Positions 28,048 through 37,511 of a DNA stretch of 64,000 nt are shown piece by piece. The stretch spans positions 682,001-746,000 of the forward strand of contig NZ_CP049246.1 of NCBI RefSeq assembly GCF_011046555.1, in the 5' to 3' direction. This stretch comes from Sphingobacterium lactis (GTDB lineage: Bacteria; Bacteroidota; Bacteroidia; Sphingobacteriales; Sphingobacteriaceae). Each line of letters starts with the position of its first letter. Within the stretch, counting starts at the first letter, position 1. The position numbers were made by a program, and so were the translations under genes. The notes under the pieces are model-generated. The model did not search any database, was not told the DNA's origin, and saw nothing but the letters and a program-made list of their open reading frames with translations.

Positions 28048-28080
28048 GTTTCATAAGTGATTTATAATTGATTATGAAAC
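28048..28080 (-). promoter_or_regulatory. Inverted-repeat operator upstream of operon A
   Basis: A 9-bp inverted repeat, GTTTCATAA and TTATGAAAC, with a 15-base spacer. On the minus strand it is followed by the susC gene 142 bases downstream and preceded by TTTGTTAT and CTTG words. The same block, slightly varied, lies upstream of operon B (37392-37422), including the internal word ATAATCAATT. The rest of the 27906-28372 gap holds a small GC hairpin near 27940 and otherwise nothing clear. Confidence 0.7.
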
Positions 28081-28372
28081 AAGGATAATTTTAGGCCTAT
28101 AACAAAGCATTAATAAAACATTAACGGCCAGAAACTATCTTTTAAATAGCTGATAATCAGCAAAATAAATTTTCAAATAATTTTTCCTCAATAACGAATC
28201 CTATAGTAACCACCCAGCGTATTTGACCTTATTTGCAAGGGGTGAATGTCGGTTATCCTAAGGATTCACCGGCAAAGGCCTTGGGAATATGAGGGATTAA
28301 ATTCCCCAACCTTTAACTTTAACGTTCTACCAAACCAGTCGTAAAAATACCCGGATGTAAAAAATCACTTAA

Positions 28373-28399
28373 CGAATAAAAGTGGGCCCGAAAGCCCAC
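28373..28399 (-). terminator. Terminator of glycan operon B
   Basis: On the minus strand the stem GTGGGC / GCCCAC is followed by TTTTATT. The preceding word AATCGGTAAAGG is the same as at the operon A terminator. Confidence 0.8.
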
Positions 28400-28444
28400 C
28401 TTTACCGATTATTATTACTAACTACTTATTTACTGACAACACCT

Positions 28445-29782
28445 TTACCTTTTGCCAGTAATCCTTTTCGGTAACTGGTCGGAATAACCAGTTCCTCCTT
28501 TTATCCATTTTGCGGCTTCTCCCGCCAGCCAGAGGTAATGATCTGTTGGCAGGTCGTTCTCAATGCCCACGAATTTCAACTTATTTCCATTTTCTGGGGT
28601 ATCTTCCTCACGCGCGCTCTTAAAGATTGCCGTTCCTTCATCAATCTCATCGAACATGGCGAGGTAAAGGGAAATAGCCCCTGCATTGATGGCCGTGGAC
28701 ATTTGTTTCCACATAAACTTTCCTTTTTCCCGAGGGATAGCGTGATAGATCGTTGGGTCGTTGTTCATATTCGCCCAGCTGAACCCAGGAAAAGCCAATG
28801 GCACATAATCCACTTTATTCTGGGCGGCCCATTGCATATCTTCCTGAATCTGCTTCGGATCGAAATTCGCTAGCTTATACCGACCGACGGCCCAAGGCAT
28901 GATAATATCTACTTTTTTGATCAGGTCGTACAGCATGGGGTCATTTTCGGTGTCCTTGCTCAGCGTGCGCCAATAATAGGGCACACCCAACATAATGGAC
29001 AATCCCTTTTCACCACCCTTCAACCGATCAACCAAGCGATCGACATCCTGTACGGTGTACTTCCGGCCATCGTTGAAACCAACTCCCCAGATGGTCATCA
29101 ATGGTTTTTCATTGTGCCACAGGTAGGTTGGATTGGTTTCTTTATCGTATAGCTTGAAAGTGTCCACCAACGCTTTCCAATCCTCTTCGAGGAATTTAAA
29201 ATCTGCCGCAGTACTGCCGCTCAGGTCATACATCACGCTGATGGCGCGATCGTATTTCTTCGCTGCCTTAAGGGCACTGCGCAACACTTTATTGAAATGT
29301 TTTCGTCCCGAGGGATTCTGCGGATTCACTTCTACCAAGAAGCGCTGCATATGCACGCCATCAATCCCATAATCCTTCATCCATTTGAAATGCAGGTCTA
29401 TGGTTTCCTCATCGTACGAACTGAAAAGATAGGCATCCTGTCCATCGGCAAATTTAAAGGGGGTTTTGTACTTCTTGCTGTATTCGGTCATGTCCGGCCA
29501 GAAGTCGACCTTGGTTGATCCCGGCTTAAATACGCGCCCTTTTCCCCAGTAATGATACCAGGAACGATCTGCACCATCTCCCTCGGCGTTGAACCAACCT
29601 TGGTAACCGGCCATCACCAACCCTTCATATCGGGGGTACTTTAACCCGGAGGTATCATATCCCTTTAGGGTGTCGGTGGAATTCGGTGGGTTCTGAGCTT
29701 GGCCGTGCTTTCCTGACGTATGCGAACAGGACAGCAAGGCCGCGAGAGATAGCAACAATGGAACAATGGATAATCTTATCAT
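28445..29782 (-). CDS. GH71/GH99-like glycoside hydrolase lipoprotein 2 (operon B)
   Basis: From the ATG at 29782 this is a 445-residue lipoprotein (lipobox LLSC, Cys19). It is a close paralogue of the operon A enzyme: YEGLVMAGYQGWFNAEGDGA near the start, LHFKWMKDYGIDGVHMQRFL, LMTIWGVGFNDGRKY, and FDEIDEGTAI with the presumed catalytic pair E379/E382 in intact ExxEGT form. It probably cuts an alpha-linked glycan at the cell surface. It is the last gene of operon B and lies 54 bases after the other hydrolase. The frame extends to 29821, but those residues precede the signal peptide. Confidence 0.82.
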   Translation of the reverse strand: MIRLSIVPLLLSLAALLSCSHTSGKHGQAQNPPNSTDTLKGYDTSGLKYPRYEGLVMAGYQGWFNAEGDGADRSWYHYWGKGRVFKPGSTKVDFWPDMTEYSKKYKTPFKFADGQDAYLFSSYDEETIDLHFKWMKDYGIDGVHMQRFLVEVNPQNPSGRKHFNKVLRSALKAAKKYDRAISVMYDLSGSTAADFKFLEEDWKALVDTFKLYDKETNPTYLWHNEKPLMTIWGVGFNDGRKYTVQDVDRLVDRLKGGEKGLSIMLGVPYYWRTLSKDTENDPMLYDLIKKVDIIMPWAVGRYKLANFDPKQIQEDMQWAAQNKVDYVPLAFPGFSWANMNNDPTIYHAIPREKGKFMWKQMSTAINAGAISLYLAMFDEIDEGTAIFKSAREEDTPENGNKLKFVGIENDLPTDHYLWLAGEAAKWIKGGTGYSDQLPKRITGKR

Positions 29783-29836
29783 CTTTAGGTTGTTTATGGT
29801 TATGTGTTTTCGTTTCTGCAAATACGATGGTTCGCC

Positions 29837-31153
29837 TTATTTATGCGGCGTTGGGTGTTCCTGTTGTACAGGAGCTTCCCTCCTCAACATCTTTCCCGCA
29901 TCCTTTGTCAGGCGGAGATAGAAGTCTGAAGATACTTCAACACCATCGGCATCCAAGGTGAGGAAATATTGATTTGTCGGGATCTGGGAACTATTTTCCG
30001 CTGCTTTGGCAATGGCCGTTCCTTCGTCATATTCGTCAAACATGGCGATATAGACATTCTGCATGCCCAGCTCCACAATATTCTTGAATTGACGCCACAT
30101 AAAGTCGCCGTGGAGGCGAGGGATTTCATTCCTTGGCGTACCGGGTTTCCAGTTTGACCAGGCAAAGCCCGGGAAAACTACCGGTTGGTAATCTTGTTTG
30201 TTGGCCGTCAGGAACTCCAGATCTGCTTTCAGATCCTTGATGTATTCATCCACCTTTTCTAGGTTGCGCATGGACCCCACAGACCATGGGGATACCATAT
30301 CGGCCGCTTTATAGGCTTCCATATTGGCTGTATCGGAACGCCAGAATTTGGCTACCCCAATAATTACGTAATACCCTTTCCCTTTAAACCAGTTGATCAG
30401 GTCTAAGTAACTGTTTACATCGCCTGGGCGATTGGCAACACCTAGCCCCCAAATACTGACAACGGGTTTTCCATTTTGCTTGGCATACATAGGCGAGCTG
30501 ACATGGGCCTCCATTTTATTGGTCCAGTCTTCTTTCAATTCGGTGGAGAAATTGGTCCATCCCGAAATATCATAGGCTACATAGAATTTCACTTGATGCG
30601 CTTCTGCAGCGACCTTTGCCTTCTGCATAACACCATCCTTAAATCCACGATCGCGGGCATCTTTCAGGAGATAATTGCCGAAGCGCTGTACCGCAGCAGT
30701 CTGTACCCCATATTGCTTCATCCATTTGAAATGCAGGTCCACGGTTTGGTCATCCCAATGCGAAAATAGATTCGCAGGGTTGCCATTGCCCAGTGCAGCA
30801 TAACCTGTTGCATAGGTCTTGCTGTATTCCCGAATATCCGGATAGAGCTCAAAAGATTGATTGTTTGGCGCCGGTGCTCCCGATACCGCCCAATGCCGCC
30901 AGGAGTTGAAAGGCGAACCGTCACCTGCCGCTCCGAACCAACCCTGATAGCCTGCGACCACCTTTCCTACGACATCACCTTTGGGTGAAGGCGACACAAT
31001 TGTCGAATCCTCTTCCTCAACAGGGGTATATTCTCCATCCTTACACGACGTAATAAATAAGCTGCAGATCGCCAATCCCAATAGGCCTCCTGCAAATAAC
31101 CGAGCCACCCATTGCTGGATCGACAGGTTTTGTTTGTTCTTTAATGTCTTCAT
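29837..31153 (-). CDS. GH71/GH99-like glycoside hydrolase lipoprotein 1 (operon B)
   Basis: A 438-residue lipoprotein (lipobox ITSC, Cys37) and a more distant member of the same hydrolase family. It keeps VVAGYQGWFGAAGDGSPFNS, LHFKWMKQYGVQTAAVQRFG, PVVSIWGLGVANRPGD and FDEYDEGTAI (E374, E377), but the central barrel differs from the other two enzymes, suggesting another linkage or subsite specificity. The C-terminal tail is rich in Gln, Pro and His. The signal peptide has a long basic n-region (MKTLKNKQNLSIQQWVAR). Operon A has no counterpart, so this gene is the main difference between the operons. Confidence 0.8.
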   Translation of the reverse strand: MKTLKNKQNLSIQQWVARLFAGGLLGLAICSLFITSCKDGEYTPVEEEDSTIVSPSPKGDVVGKVVAGYQGWFGAAGDGSPFNSWRHWAVSGAPAPNNQSFELYPDIREYSKTYATGYAALGNGNPANLFSHWDDQTVDLHFKWMKQYGVQTAAVQRFGNYLLKDARDRGFKDGVMQKAKVAAEAHQVKFYVAYDISGWTNFSTELKEDWTNKMEAHVSSPMYAKQNGKPVVSIWGLGVANRPGDVNSYLDLINWFKGKGYYVIIGVAKFWRSDTANMEAYKAADMVSPWSVGSMRNLEKVDEYIKDLKADLEFLTANKQDYQPVVFPGFAWSNWKPGTPRNEIPRLHGDFMWRQFKNIVELGMQNVYIAMFDEYDEGTAIAKAAENSSQIPTNQYFLTLDADGVEVSSDFYLRLTKDAGKMLRREAPVQQEHPTPHK

Positions 31154-31202
31154 TTGGTTTAACGTTGATTGTTTTAAAATAATAACATCTCCCGCTCATC
31201 CT

Positions 31203-31238
31203 GAGACTCCCGCTTCCACAGGACGTGAAAGCGGAGTC
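31203..31238 (-). other. Intercistronic hairpin in operon B
   Basis: AGACTCC-GCTT pairs with AAGC-GGAGTCT with one bulged C. It sits between the DUF3823 gene and the first hydrolase gene, the same place as the operon A hairpin, but with unrelated sequence. Confidence 0.55.
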
Positions 31239-31263
31239 TAAAGATTTCGGGTTTATTGGCCGA

Positions 31264-31983
31264 TTAACCATTAGGAACTGTAACTGTTTTAATCGTTGTG
31301 TAGTTGTATTTTTTGTATGTGTCGTTCACCCGCGCGCCAATGCGTACAAAATAGGTCGTTGCGTACTTCATCGGTTGGAGTGAGGTAATGGTAAACGTAT
31401 CGTTCGCTTGGGTGTTGGTAATCTTTACGGGCTGACCGACACGGGTACCGTCAAAATTATTGTTCCCTACGTACTGAGTCGTGGAAATAAACAGCTGGTA
31501 ATCCATAAGATCCGGCATATTCTCGCCATTCGGACCGGCATTACGCTTCAATTTAAAAGAAGCCGTTACCTTGTTATCTGCAGTTAGCGCGGGTTCACTC
31601 ACCCATTCCAATTCAAGATAAGGTACAATGGAAAAGTCATGCTTGTATTCACCGGCCACAGCAATCTCCTGTCCCTCTTGGGGGTAGAAGGCTCCTTCTA
31701 CCAAGGTCGCCAAGTAGGTGCCTGCAAAGAACTTGGTATTTACATAACTACCATCCTGTCTAATATTCAGGTAAAGTGGCACCGGATTTTCACTCCAGCT
31801 GGTTTCCTCTAGTTTTATACGTCCGGAACCCTGTCCCTGTTCAAACTGGACAGCTTTACCGTTTTGGTCGACAATTGTCCCTTGAATCGAAGCATCAGGT
31901 CCTTCATAATTATCTATTTCACATGATTTGAACATGACCGCAGCCAGGACCATCATGCCTAAAAATATCTTTTTCATCATCAT
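31264..31983 (-). CDS. DUF3823 domain-containing lipoprotein (operon B)
   Basis: A 239-residue lipoprotein from the ATG at 31983 (MMMKKIFLGMMVLAAVMFKSC, Cys21). The mature start DNYEGPDASIQGTIVDQNGK and the ETSWSENPVPLYLNIRQDGS segment mirror the operon A paralogue. Probable surface glycan-binding accessory of the SusC/SusD complex. The open frame continues into susD up to 32130, but the chosen start, 4 bases after the susD stop, gives the only sensible signal peptide. Confidence 0.85.
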   Translation of the reverse strand: MMMKKIFLGMMVLAAVMFKSCEIDNYEGPDASIQGTIVDQNGKAVQFEQGQGSGRIKLEETSWSENPVPLYLNIRQDGSYVNTKFFAGTYLATLVEGAFYPQEGQEIAVAGEYKHDFSIVPYLELEWVSEPALTADNKVTASFKLKRNAGPNGENMPDLMDYQLFISTTQYVGNNNFDGTRVGQPVKITNTQANDTFTITSLQPMKYATTYFVRIGARVNDTYKKYNYTTIKTVTVPNG

Positions 31984-31987
31984 TGGA

Positions 31988-34015
31988 TTAATATTCATCA
32001 TTCTGTTCCATGTTCGGGTTGGAAGCAATCTCATCGCCTGGAATCGCTTCATAGTATGCTTTTGTAGGAATGGAAACCCGACCATTGCGTTCATCGAAAC
32101 GGCAGTCAAAGATGTACTTCCCGCGGACATAGTCTGTCAATTCCGGTTTTGCGCCTTTGGCAAATAAGAACGGATTCAACTTTCGCCACGTGCGCTGGTT
32201 GACTTCCACATCTGCCGTTCTCCAACGGAGCATGTCCCACCACAGCTTGTTCTCGAACGCCAATTCTTTACGGCGTTCGATCCGGATGATCTGTAATCCA
32301 CGGGTCGGTGCCAATACATAGGAGCCTACCCCTGTTCCTGGGGCTAGTGGTGCGCCGGTGGACAGTTCCGCATCTGAGGTTAGGAGGACGGCTCCTGCCC
32401 TTTCACGGATCTGGTTGATGCAGTTAAAGGCATCGGCCTGCAGGGAAACCCCATCGACGGAAGACACGCCGTTCTGTGCTAACTCCAATGCGGCCTCCGC
32501 ACGATTCAGGACCACCTCTGCATAGCGTAGGTCAATCCAACGTTGGGAGGATCGGTGCAATTCTGTCGCGGAAATTTCCAAATTAGGATTTAGGTATTTG
32601 CGACCGTGGAAGCCTGTTACCGTTGCATTGTTTGAAGACGTTGGACCATCCATCCCAGTTGGGTTGATCTTCTCGCCCGTCGATAATGTGATCGGTGTCT
32701 GCTGGTTCCAGGTACCCGATTGTTTTACATTGGCGGCATAGAATGGGTTGGACGTGTAAGGAGCCGTTAATCCCTCTCCAATGAATTTTTGAATAGGCAC
32801 TGCAGGATCTACACTTTCAACCAAGGTGCCGCGCCGGATATCGGTTCTGGCCTTCTTGAATGGCATCCCCGGCAGCAGCACGGTTCCGCGCAGGCGCGGC
32901 TCACATTCCTCAAACAACTGTTCCACATAATCGTAGACGATATAGGTTCCATCATCATTTAGGGTTTTCAGCTCCCCGCGTTCGTTCTTTGGTAGGCCAT
33001 CGAATAATTCTACGTAATCCAAAGTCGGATTGAAGCGATCACCATAGGTGGTAGTCATGTGTGGTGGGCTAAATACCGCATCAAAACTGTGAACAGAATT
33101 CGGGTAGAAGTAATCTTTATAAAAGATCGTTTCCGAACTGCTGTTATCCAGGAAAAGTGCGGCATAATTGTCCGCTGTTGCTTGCTTGTCCGTTGCGGAC
33201 CAATTCTTCTTATAGAGCGAATATTTGCCTTCGATATTCTTTGCCGCTTTGAAAGCCTGAGTGAAATAATCGTTGGCCCTTGCTTTCGGAATCCCGGTGA
33301 GCATCACACCCTCAACAGTGTATGGAATACCATAACGCGCCTTTGATCCAGCGTTTAGTGCCACCCGGGATTTAAAGGCCTCGATAATGTACTTGTTGGC
33401 GCGTCCGGGTTTTTCACTAGCCTCCGGCATGGCGACCATGGCTTCATCCAAGTCCTTCAGGATAAAATCATAGGTTGCTTCCTCGCTGCTTCGCGCAATC
33501 TGAAGGGGTTCCACATCCCCGTCGAGGTATTGCAGGACCTGATCGGTTATCGGCACCCCTCCGTAGCGGCGCGCCAGCGCAAAATAAGTATAGGCACGGA
33601 TAAATTTCGCCTCACCAATCCAGCGGTCGATCTTATCTTGACCCATGGTACTCACGTATTCCGGTAAATGTTGGATCAGGTAATTGGCGTTCCGAATCAC
33701 GACATAGGCATTGTCCCAATAGCCGCGTGCCGGGTTAAAGTATCCATTTTGGTTTCTGTTGGCATTCTCGCCGGTATTCAGGCTGGGCAGCCAAATCTGG
33801 TTCCAGGTATTGAAACCATCGTTCTCAGAGCCACTGTAGCGGAAGTCCTCCATAGGAATTCTACTGTACAGGGCAGCCATGTAGGCTTGCATCCCATCAT
33901 CCGTAAAGACCACCGGGTCTTGTACAATATTGATCGGTGCTATATCTAGGTCATTACAGGCTGTAAATCCTCCCATGAGGAAAGCTAAAGCCAATAGTTT
34001 GAATCTCTTTTTCAT
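31988..34015 (-). CDS. SusD/RagB family lipoprotein (operon B)
   Basis: A 675-residue SusD-like lipoprotein (MKKRFKLLALAFLMGGFTAC, Cys20). It shows AKFIRAYTYFALARRYGGVP, RANKYIIEAFKSRVALNAGS, WIDLRYAEVVLNRAEAALEL and the C-terminal RRKELAFENKLWWDMLRWRT. It binds the glycan and closes the SusC barrel. It follows susC after 35 bases. It is the same size class as the operon A SusD but clearly diverged, so the two operons may recognise different glycans or glycan parts. Confidence 0.95.
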   Translation of the reverse strand: MKKRFKLLALAFLMGGFTACNDLDIAPINIVQDPVVFTDDGMQAYMAALYSRIPMEDFRYSGSENDGFNTWNQIWLPSLNTGENANRNQNGYFNPARGYWDNAYVVIRNANYLIQHLPEYVSTMGQDKIDRWIGEAKFIRAYTYFALARRYGGVPITDQVLQYLDGDVEPLQIARSSEEATYDFILKDLDEAMVAMPEASEKPGRANKYIIEAFKSRVALNAGSKARYGIPYTVEGVMLTGIPKARANDYFTQAFKAAKNIEGKYSLYKKNWSATDKQATADNYAALFLDNSSSETIFYKDYFYPNSVHSFDAVFSPPHMTTTYGDRFNPTLDYVELFDGLPKNERGELKTLNDDGTYIVYDYVEQLFEECEPRLRGTVLLPGMPFKKARTDIRRGTLVESVDPAVPIQKFIGEGLTAPYTSNPFYAANVKQSGTWNQQTPITLSTGEKINPTGMDGPTSSNNATVTGFHGRKYLNPNLEISATELHRSSQRWIDLRYAEVVLNRAEAALELAQNGVSSVDGVSLQADAFNCINQIRERAGAVLLTSDAELSTGAPLAPGTGVGSYVLAPTRGLQIIRIERRKELAFENKLWWDMLRWRTADVEVNQRTWRKLNPFLFAKGAKPELTDYVRGKYIFDCRFDERNGRVSIPTKAYYEAIPGDEIASNPNMEQNDEY

Positions 34016-34050
34016 CTCATACTGTTTTAATAGTCAACAATTTGCTCACA

Positions 34051-37000
34051 TTAGAATGTTAAGCTTATTCCAAAATTGAATGTCCGGCTCAACGGGTATA
34101 GATACCCGTATACTTCGGAAGGGTGCTCAGGGTCTACGCCTTTTACACCGGTAACCGTAAACAGGTTATACCCATTGGCGAATACGCGCACGCCTTCAAT
34201 TTTGGCCCTATCCAATAGAGATTTTGGCAAGGAATAGCCCAGTTCAGCACTTTTCAGACGGACGTATGCTCCATTTTGAATGGCACGTCTGGAGTTTTCA
34301 TTGATCACCGTTCCTGTAAAAGCATGGTATCCCTGGGTCCATTGTGTTGCTGGGTTGTATGGATCAGCCGTTGGATCGGTCGGTCTCCAGCGGTCCATAA
34401 AGATGTCCAGCGCATTCCCATCGAATGCCAGCGGCATGATCAACTGCTCGCCATAGGATACGTAGGACATCGCCCCGCCCTGGAAGAGGAGGTTGAGGTC
34501 AAACCCTTTGTAGTCGAAGTTGAAGGTTGTACCGAAGGTCATCAATGGAATATTTCTTCTTGCCCCACCCCCAGAAGCGGATGAGCTGTTCGGGTTGATG
34601 GATGTTGCAATTGGATGCCTGTCCATATCATCCAAAACGCCATCGCCATTCCAATCTTCATAGATATAATCGCCAGGAAGAACACCTCTGCCTACGAAGT
34701 AGCTGTGGTTTGCGATGTCACTATAGTTCTGGAATTGACCGGTATAGCCATAGCCAAACCATATATCGTTATAGCGTTCCAACGGGTTGTTCCGCCAATT
34801 GCTGTATGAGTTTCCATCACGGTTTCTTTCTGCGTACATAATCTTTGTCCGCGTAAGAGCTACCATTCCGCTGATGCTGTAGCGGAAATCGCCGATCATA
34901 TTCTTGTGGCTCAGCTGCAATTCAATACCACGCGTCTGGTCCTTGTTCAGGTTTTCCTGTGGCAGTGGCGTACCGAACATGCCCGGTACCGTAACGGTTC
35001 TGTTGCCCAATAACCCGCTGCGATCCCGTTGGAAAAGCTCCAAGGTCACCCCCAATTTGCCGTTCCACATCTCGGCATCCAACCCGACATTGATCATGTC
35101 GGTTGTGAACCATGTGATATTCGGGTTGGGTGCAATCCGGAAACCAAGGGAGTTGATGAATTGCCCATCGATCACGTGTCCGCCTGGTAGCCCCTGCCCA
35201 TTTCCGTTGAAAGGATAATCATAGCCAGAGATAAATTGGTAGGAAATCGCGGAGTCATCCCCCACTCGCCCGTATGAACCCCGAATCTTCAGGTTGTCGA
35301 TAAACGCAAGGGACTCATTGTCCTTGATGAAGTTCTCTTCAGATATACGCCATCCCACCGATGCCGCCGGGAAGAAACCCCAACGCTTGTTCTTCGGAAA
35401 TCGGGACGAGCCATCATATCGGAAGCTCAGCTCTGCCAGATATTTACCGGCGAAATCATAGTTTACCCGCCCCACATAGGCACGGGTTGCGTTTTGAAAG
35501 ATTCCGCCTGCATCTGCCAAGGCCACTTGGTTTTGGGTAATCCCGGCAAACAGGTATGGAAGGGGAATTCCCAGCTCACGCAGGGCGTAGAAGTTGTCGC
35601 CACTGCTCTTGCCTTCTTCGTACAGGAATAATCCTTTCACATTATGAACCTCGCCAAACGTTTTATCGTAGTTCAGGGATACCTGCAATAACGTGGACGG
35701 ATTGTTTCCATAGGCCCGACGCACTTGATTTGGGGCATTGTTCGTGGCCGGGTTGAAAGAGTTATCGGCCGCATTGTACTGATACACATCAAATTTCTTG
35801 CGGAAATTTTGATTGTCATTGAAACGGGTATCATACGCGAAGGATCCTCTAGCAGTCAGGCCTTCCACAAATGGAATGCTGTAATCCAAGGATACCTGAC
35901 CCTGTAGCCACGTATTTTTATCTTTTGCAAAACCTGAAATCTCATCATCAGAGAACGCGCCAGGGTGCACAAAGGATAGCCTGTTGAGGTAATCGGGGTT
36001 ATCATTGGCGAAATACTGCTCATTTGGCTGTGCACGCCACAATGCGCGGAAGATCTCCCAGGATGGTAGCGTCGGGTTCTGCTTGATTTCGTAGATTCCG
36101 TTGATTTTAACACCTGCCGTCAGGTCTTCCGTAATTTTTGCGTTCAGGTTTGTTCTAAAGTTATATCGATCATAGCGTAAGCTGTTGCTCTTCCAGTAGC
36201 CGTCCTGACGCGCATATCCTGTATTAACGAAATAGTCGATCGCCTGGTCTTTAGAGGAACCGCTGATGCTGAGGTTGTGCTGCGATTGTGCGGCCGATTT
36301 CTTCATGACCATGCCATACCAATCCGTACTGGTTCTTGTACCATCCAAGAAAGGGGCAAAGTCATCCTCATTATAGGTGATTGTCGGTGCATCTACATTG
36401 TGCATGGACCGTTCATTGAAGAGGGTATAGCGGTCGATTGCCCCAATTGGGCTCGGCAATCCGATGGGTTGCTGAAATCCGAGGAAATTGGAATAATTGA
36501 TATTAGCCTTACCAGACTTTCCGCGTTTGGTGGTAATCAGGACCACCCCGTTACCGGCGCGAACACCGTATACGGCTGCAGCAGCATCCTTCAGTACGGA
36601 GATGCTTTCGATTTCATTGGGGTCCAATCGGGTCAGGGTACCGCGAGGCACGCCATCCACGACGACCAATGGCGAACCGAAGCCACGGATATCGAATTCA
36701 TTGGAAAAGTCCCCCGGCTCTGAGGTTTTCTGTACCACACGCACGCCCGGCACCTTACCGGTCATCATATTCTGAACGTTCTGTGTTTTTGTTGTCTTGA
36801 GCTCATCGCCCGATATCGTCGATACCGCTCCGGTCAGGGTGGCCTTTTTCTGTGTACCATAGCCCACCACTACGACATCCTCGAGCGTGGTGTTGTCATT
36901 GGGCAATAGCACTTCAATCGAGCTGTCACTGCCGATAACGACTTCTTGACCTTGATAACCGACATAAGTAATAATTAGTTTATCGCCGGTATTCACCGGG

Positions 37001-37239
37001 ATGCTGAACCGACCGTTGGCATCGGTAGTCGTGCTGACACCCGTTTTTGCCACTTTAACAGTTGCTCCAGAAAGAGGTTTGGCGTCATCTCCACGCACAG
37101 AACCCGTCACATTTTTTTGTTGGCCAACCGCCGTCCCTACGGACAGCAATAAAAGTGGAACCATAGCCCACCGCCAGGAAAGTTTCTTCAAATTCTTGCA
37201 CCATAGGGACGTGCAGGAATTCTTTTTTCTAAATCCCAT
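34051..37239 (-). CDS. SusC/RagA family TonB-linked outer membrane transporter (operon B)
   Basis: From the ATG at 37239 this is a 1062-residue SusC protein starting MGFRKKNSCTS, parallel to MGFRSITSC in operon A; the frame is open to 37284 but the parallel start is preferred. A hydrophobic segment (WAMVPLLLLSVGTAVGQQ), the regulatory-like domain, the signature VVVVGYGTQKKATLTGAVST, the plug (IDIRGFGSPLVVVDGVPRGT; VLKDAAAAVYGVRAGNGVVL) and a barrel ending FNFGISLTF follow. It imports oligosaccharides with TonB energy. First gene of operon B; the shared inverted repeat lies 153 bases upstream. Confidence 0.95.
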   Translation of the reverse strand: MGFRKKNSCTSLWCKNLKKLSWRWAMVPLLLLSVGTAVGQQKNVTGSVRGDDAKPLSGATVKVAKTGVSTTTDANGRFSIPVNTGDKLIITYVGYQGQEVVIGSDSSIEVLLPNDNTTLEDVVVVGYGTQKKATLTGAVSTISGDELKTTKTQNVQNMMTGKVPGVRVVQKTSEPGDFSNEFDIRGFGSPLVVVDGVPRGTLTRLDPNEIESISVLKDAAAAVYGVRAGNGVVLITTKRGKSGKANINYSNFLGFQQPIGLPSPIGAIDRYTLFNERSMHNVDAPTITYNEDDFAPFLDGTRTSTDWYGMVMKKSAAQSQHNLSISGSSKDQAIDYFVNTGYARQDGYWKSNSLRYDRYNFRTNLNAKITEDLTAGVKINGIYEIKQNPTLPSWEIFRALWRAQPNEQYFANDNPDYLNRLSFVHPGAFSDDEISGFAKDKNTWLQGQVSLDYSIPFVEGLTARGSFAYDTRFNDNQNFRKKFDVYQYNAADNSFNPATNNAPNQVRRAYGNNPSTLLQVSLNYDKTFGEVHNVKGLFLYEEGKSSGDNFYALRELGIPLPYLFAGITQNQVALADAGGIFQNATRAYVGRVNYDFAGKYLAELSFRYDGSSRFPKNKRWGFFPAASVGWRISEENFIKDNESLAFIDNLKIRGSYGRVGDDSAISYQFISGYDYPFNGNGQGLPGGHVIDGQFINSLGFRIAPNPNITWFTTDMINVGLDAEMWNGKLGVTLELFQRDRSGLLGNRTVTVPGMFGTPLPQENLNKDQTRGIELQLSHKNMIGDFRYSISGMVALTRTKIMYAERNRDGNSYSNWRNNPLERYNDIWFGYGYTGQFQNYSDIANHSYFVGRGVLPGDYIYEDWNGDGVLDDMDRHPIATSINPNSSSASGGGARRNIPLMTFGTTFNFDYKGFDLNLLFQGGAMSYVSYGEQLIMPLAFDGNALDIFMDRWRPTDPTADPYNPATQWTQGYHAFTGTVINENSRRAIQNGAYVRLKSAELGYSLPKSLLDRAKIEGVRVFANGYNLFTVTGVKGVDPEHPSEVYGYLYPLSRTFNFGISLTF

Positions 37240-37391
37240 AATAGTTTGTTTAAATTGGTGAATGCTATTGATGAATGCCATCAATAGGTCTCATAATTAG
37301 TTGTTAGTGTATTCTGCTTTTCTGTTCTTTTTTATCAATCGGTATAAAAAAGAACATCATGTATCCGGCAGAATCTGGAATTCAAGCTTTC

Positions 37392-37422
37392 GTTTCATCG
37401 TATTTACAATTGATTATGAAAC
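37392..37422 (-). promoter_or_regulatory. Inverted-repeat operator upstream of operon B
   Basis: GTTTCAT and ATGAAAC, 17 bases apart, with internal word ATAATCAATTGTAAATA. On the minus strand the preceding DNA (TTTGTTATGG, then CTTG) matches the operon A block closely, so about 60 bases are conserved between the two upstream regions. Confidence 0.7.
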
Positions 37423-37482
37423 AAGATTAACTTGAAGACCATAACAAAACCTTAACAAAGTATTAATAAGGGTATAATAAAA

Positions 37483-37511
37483 AATAAAGCGCTGTTAGTC
37501 AGCGCTTTATT
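37483..37511. terminator. Terminator between the regulator gene and operon B
   Basis: The stem ATAAAGCGCTG / CAGCGCTTTAT is flanked by T-rich sequence on both strands. It ends the regulator transcript, so operon B must start from its own promoter. Confidence 0.88.
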
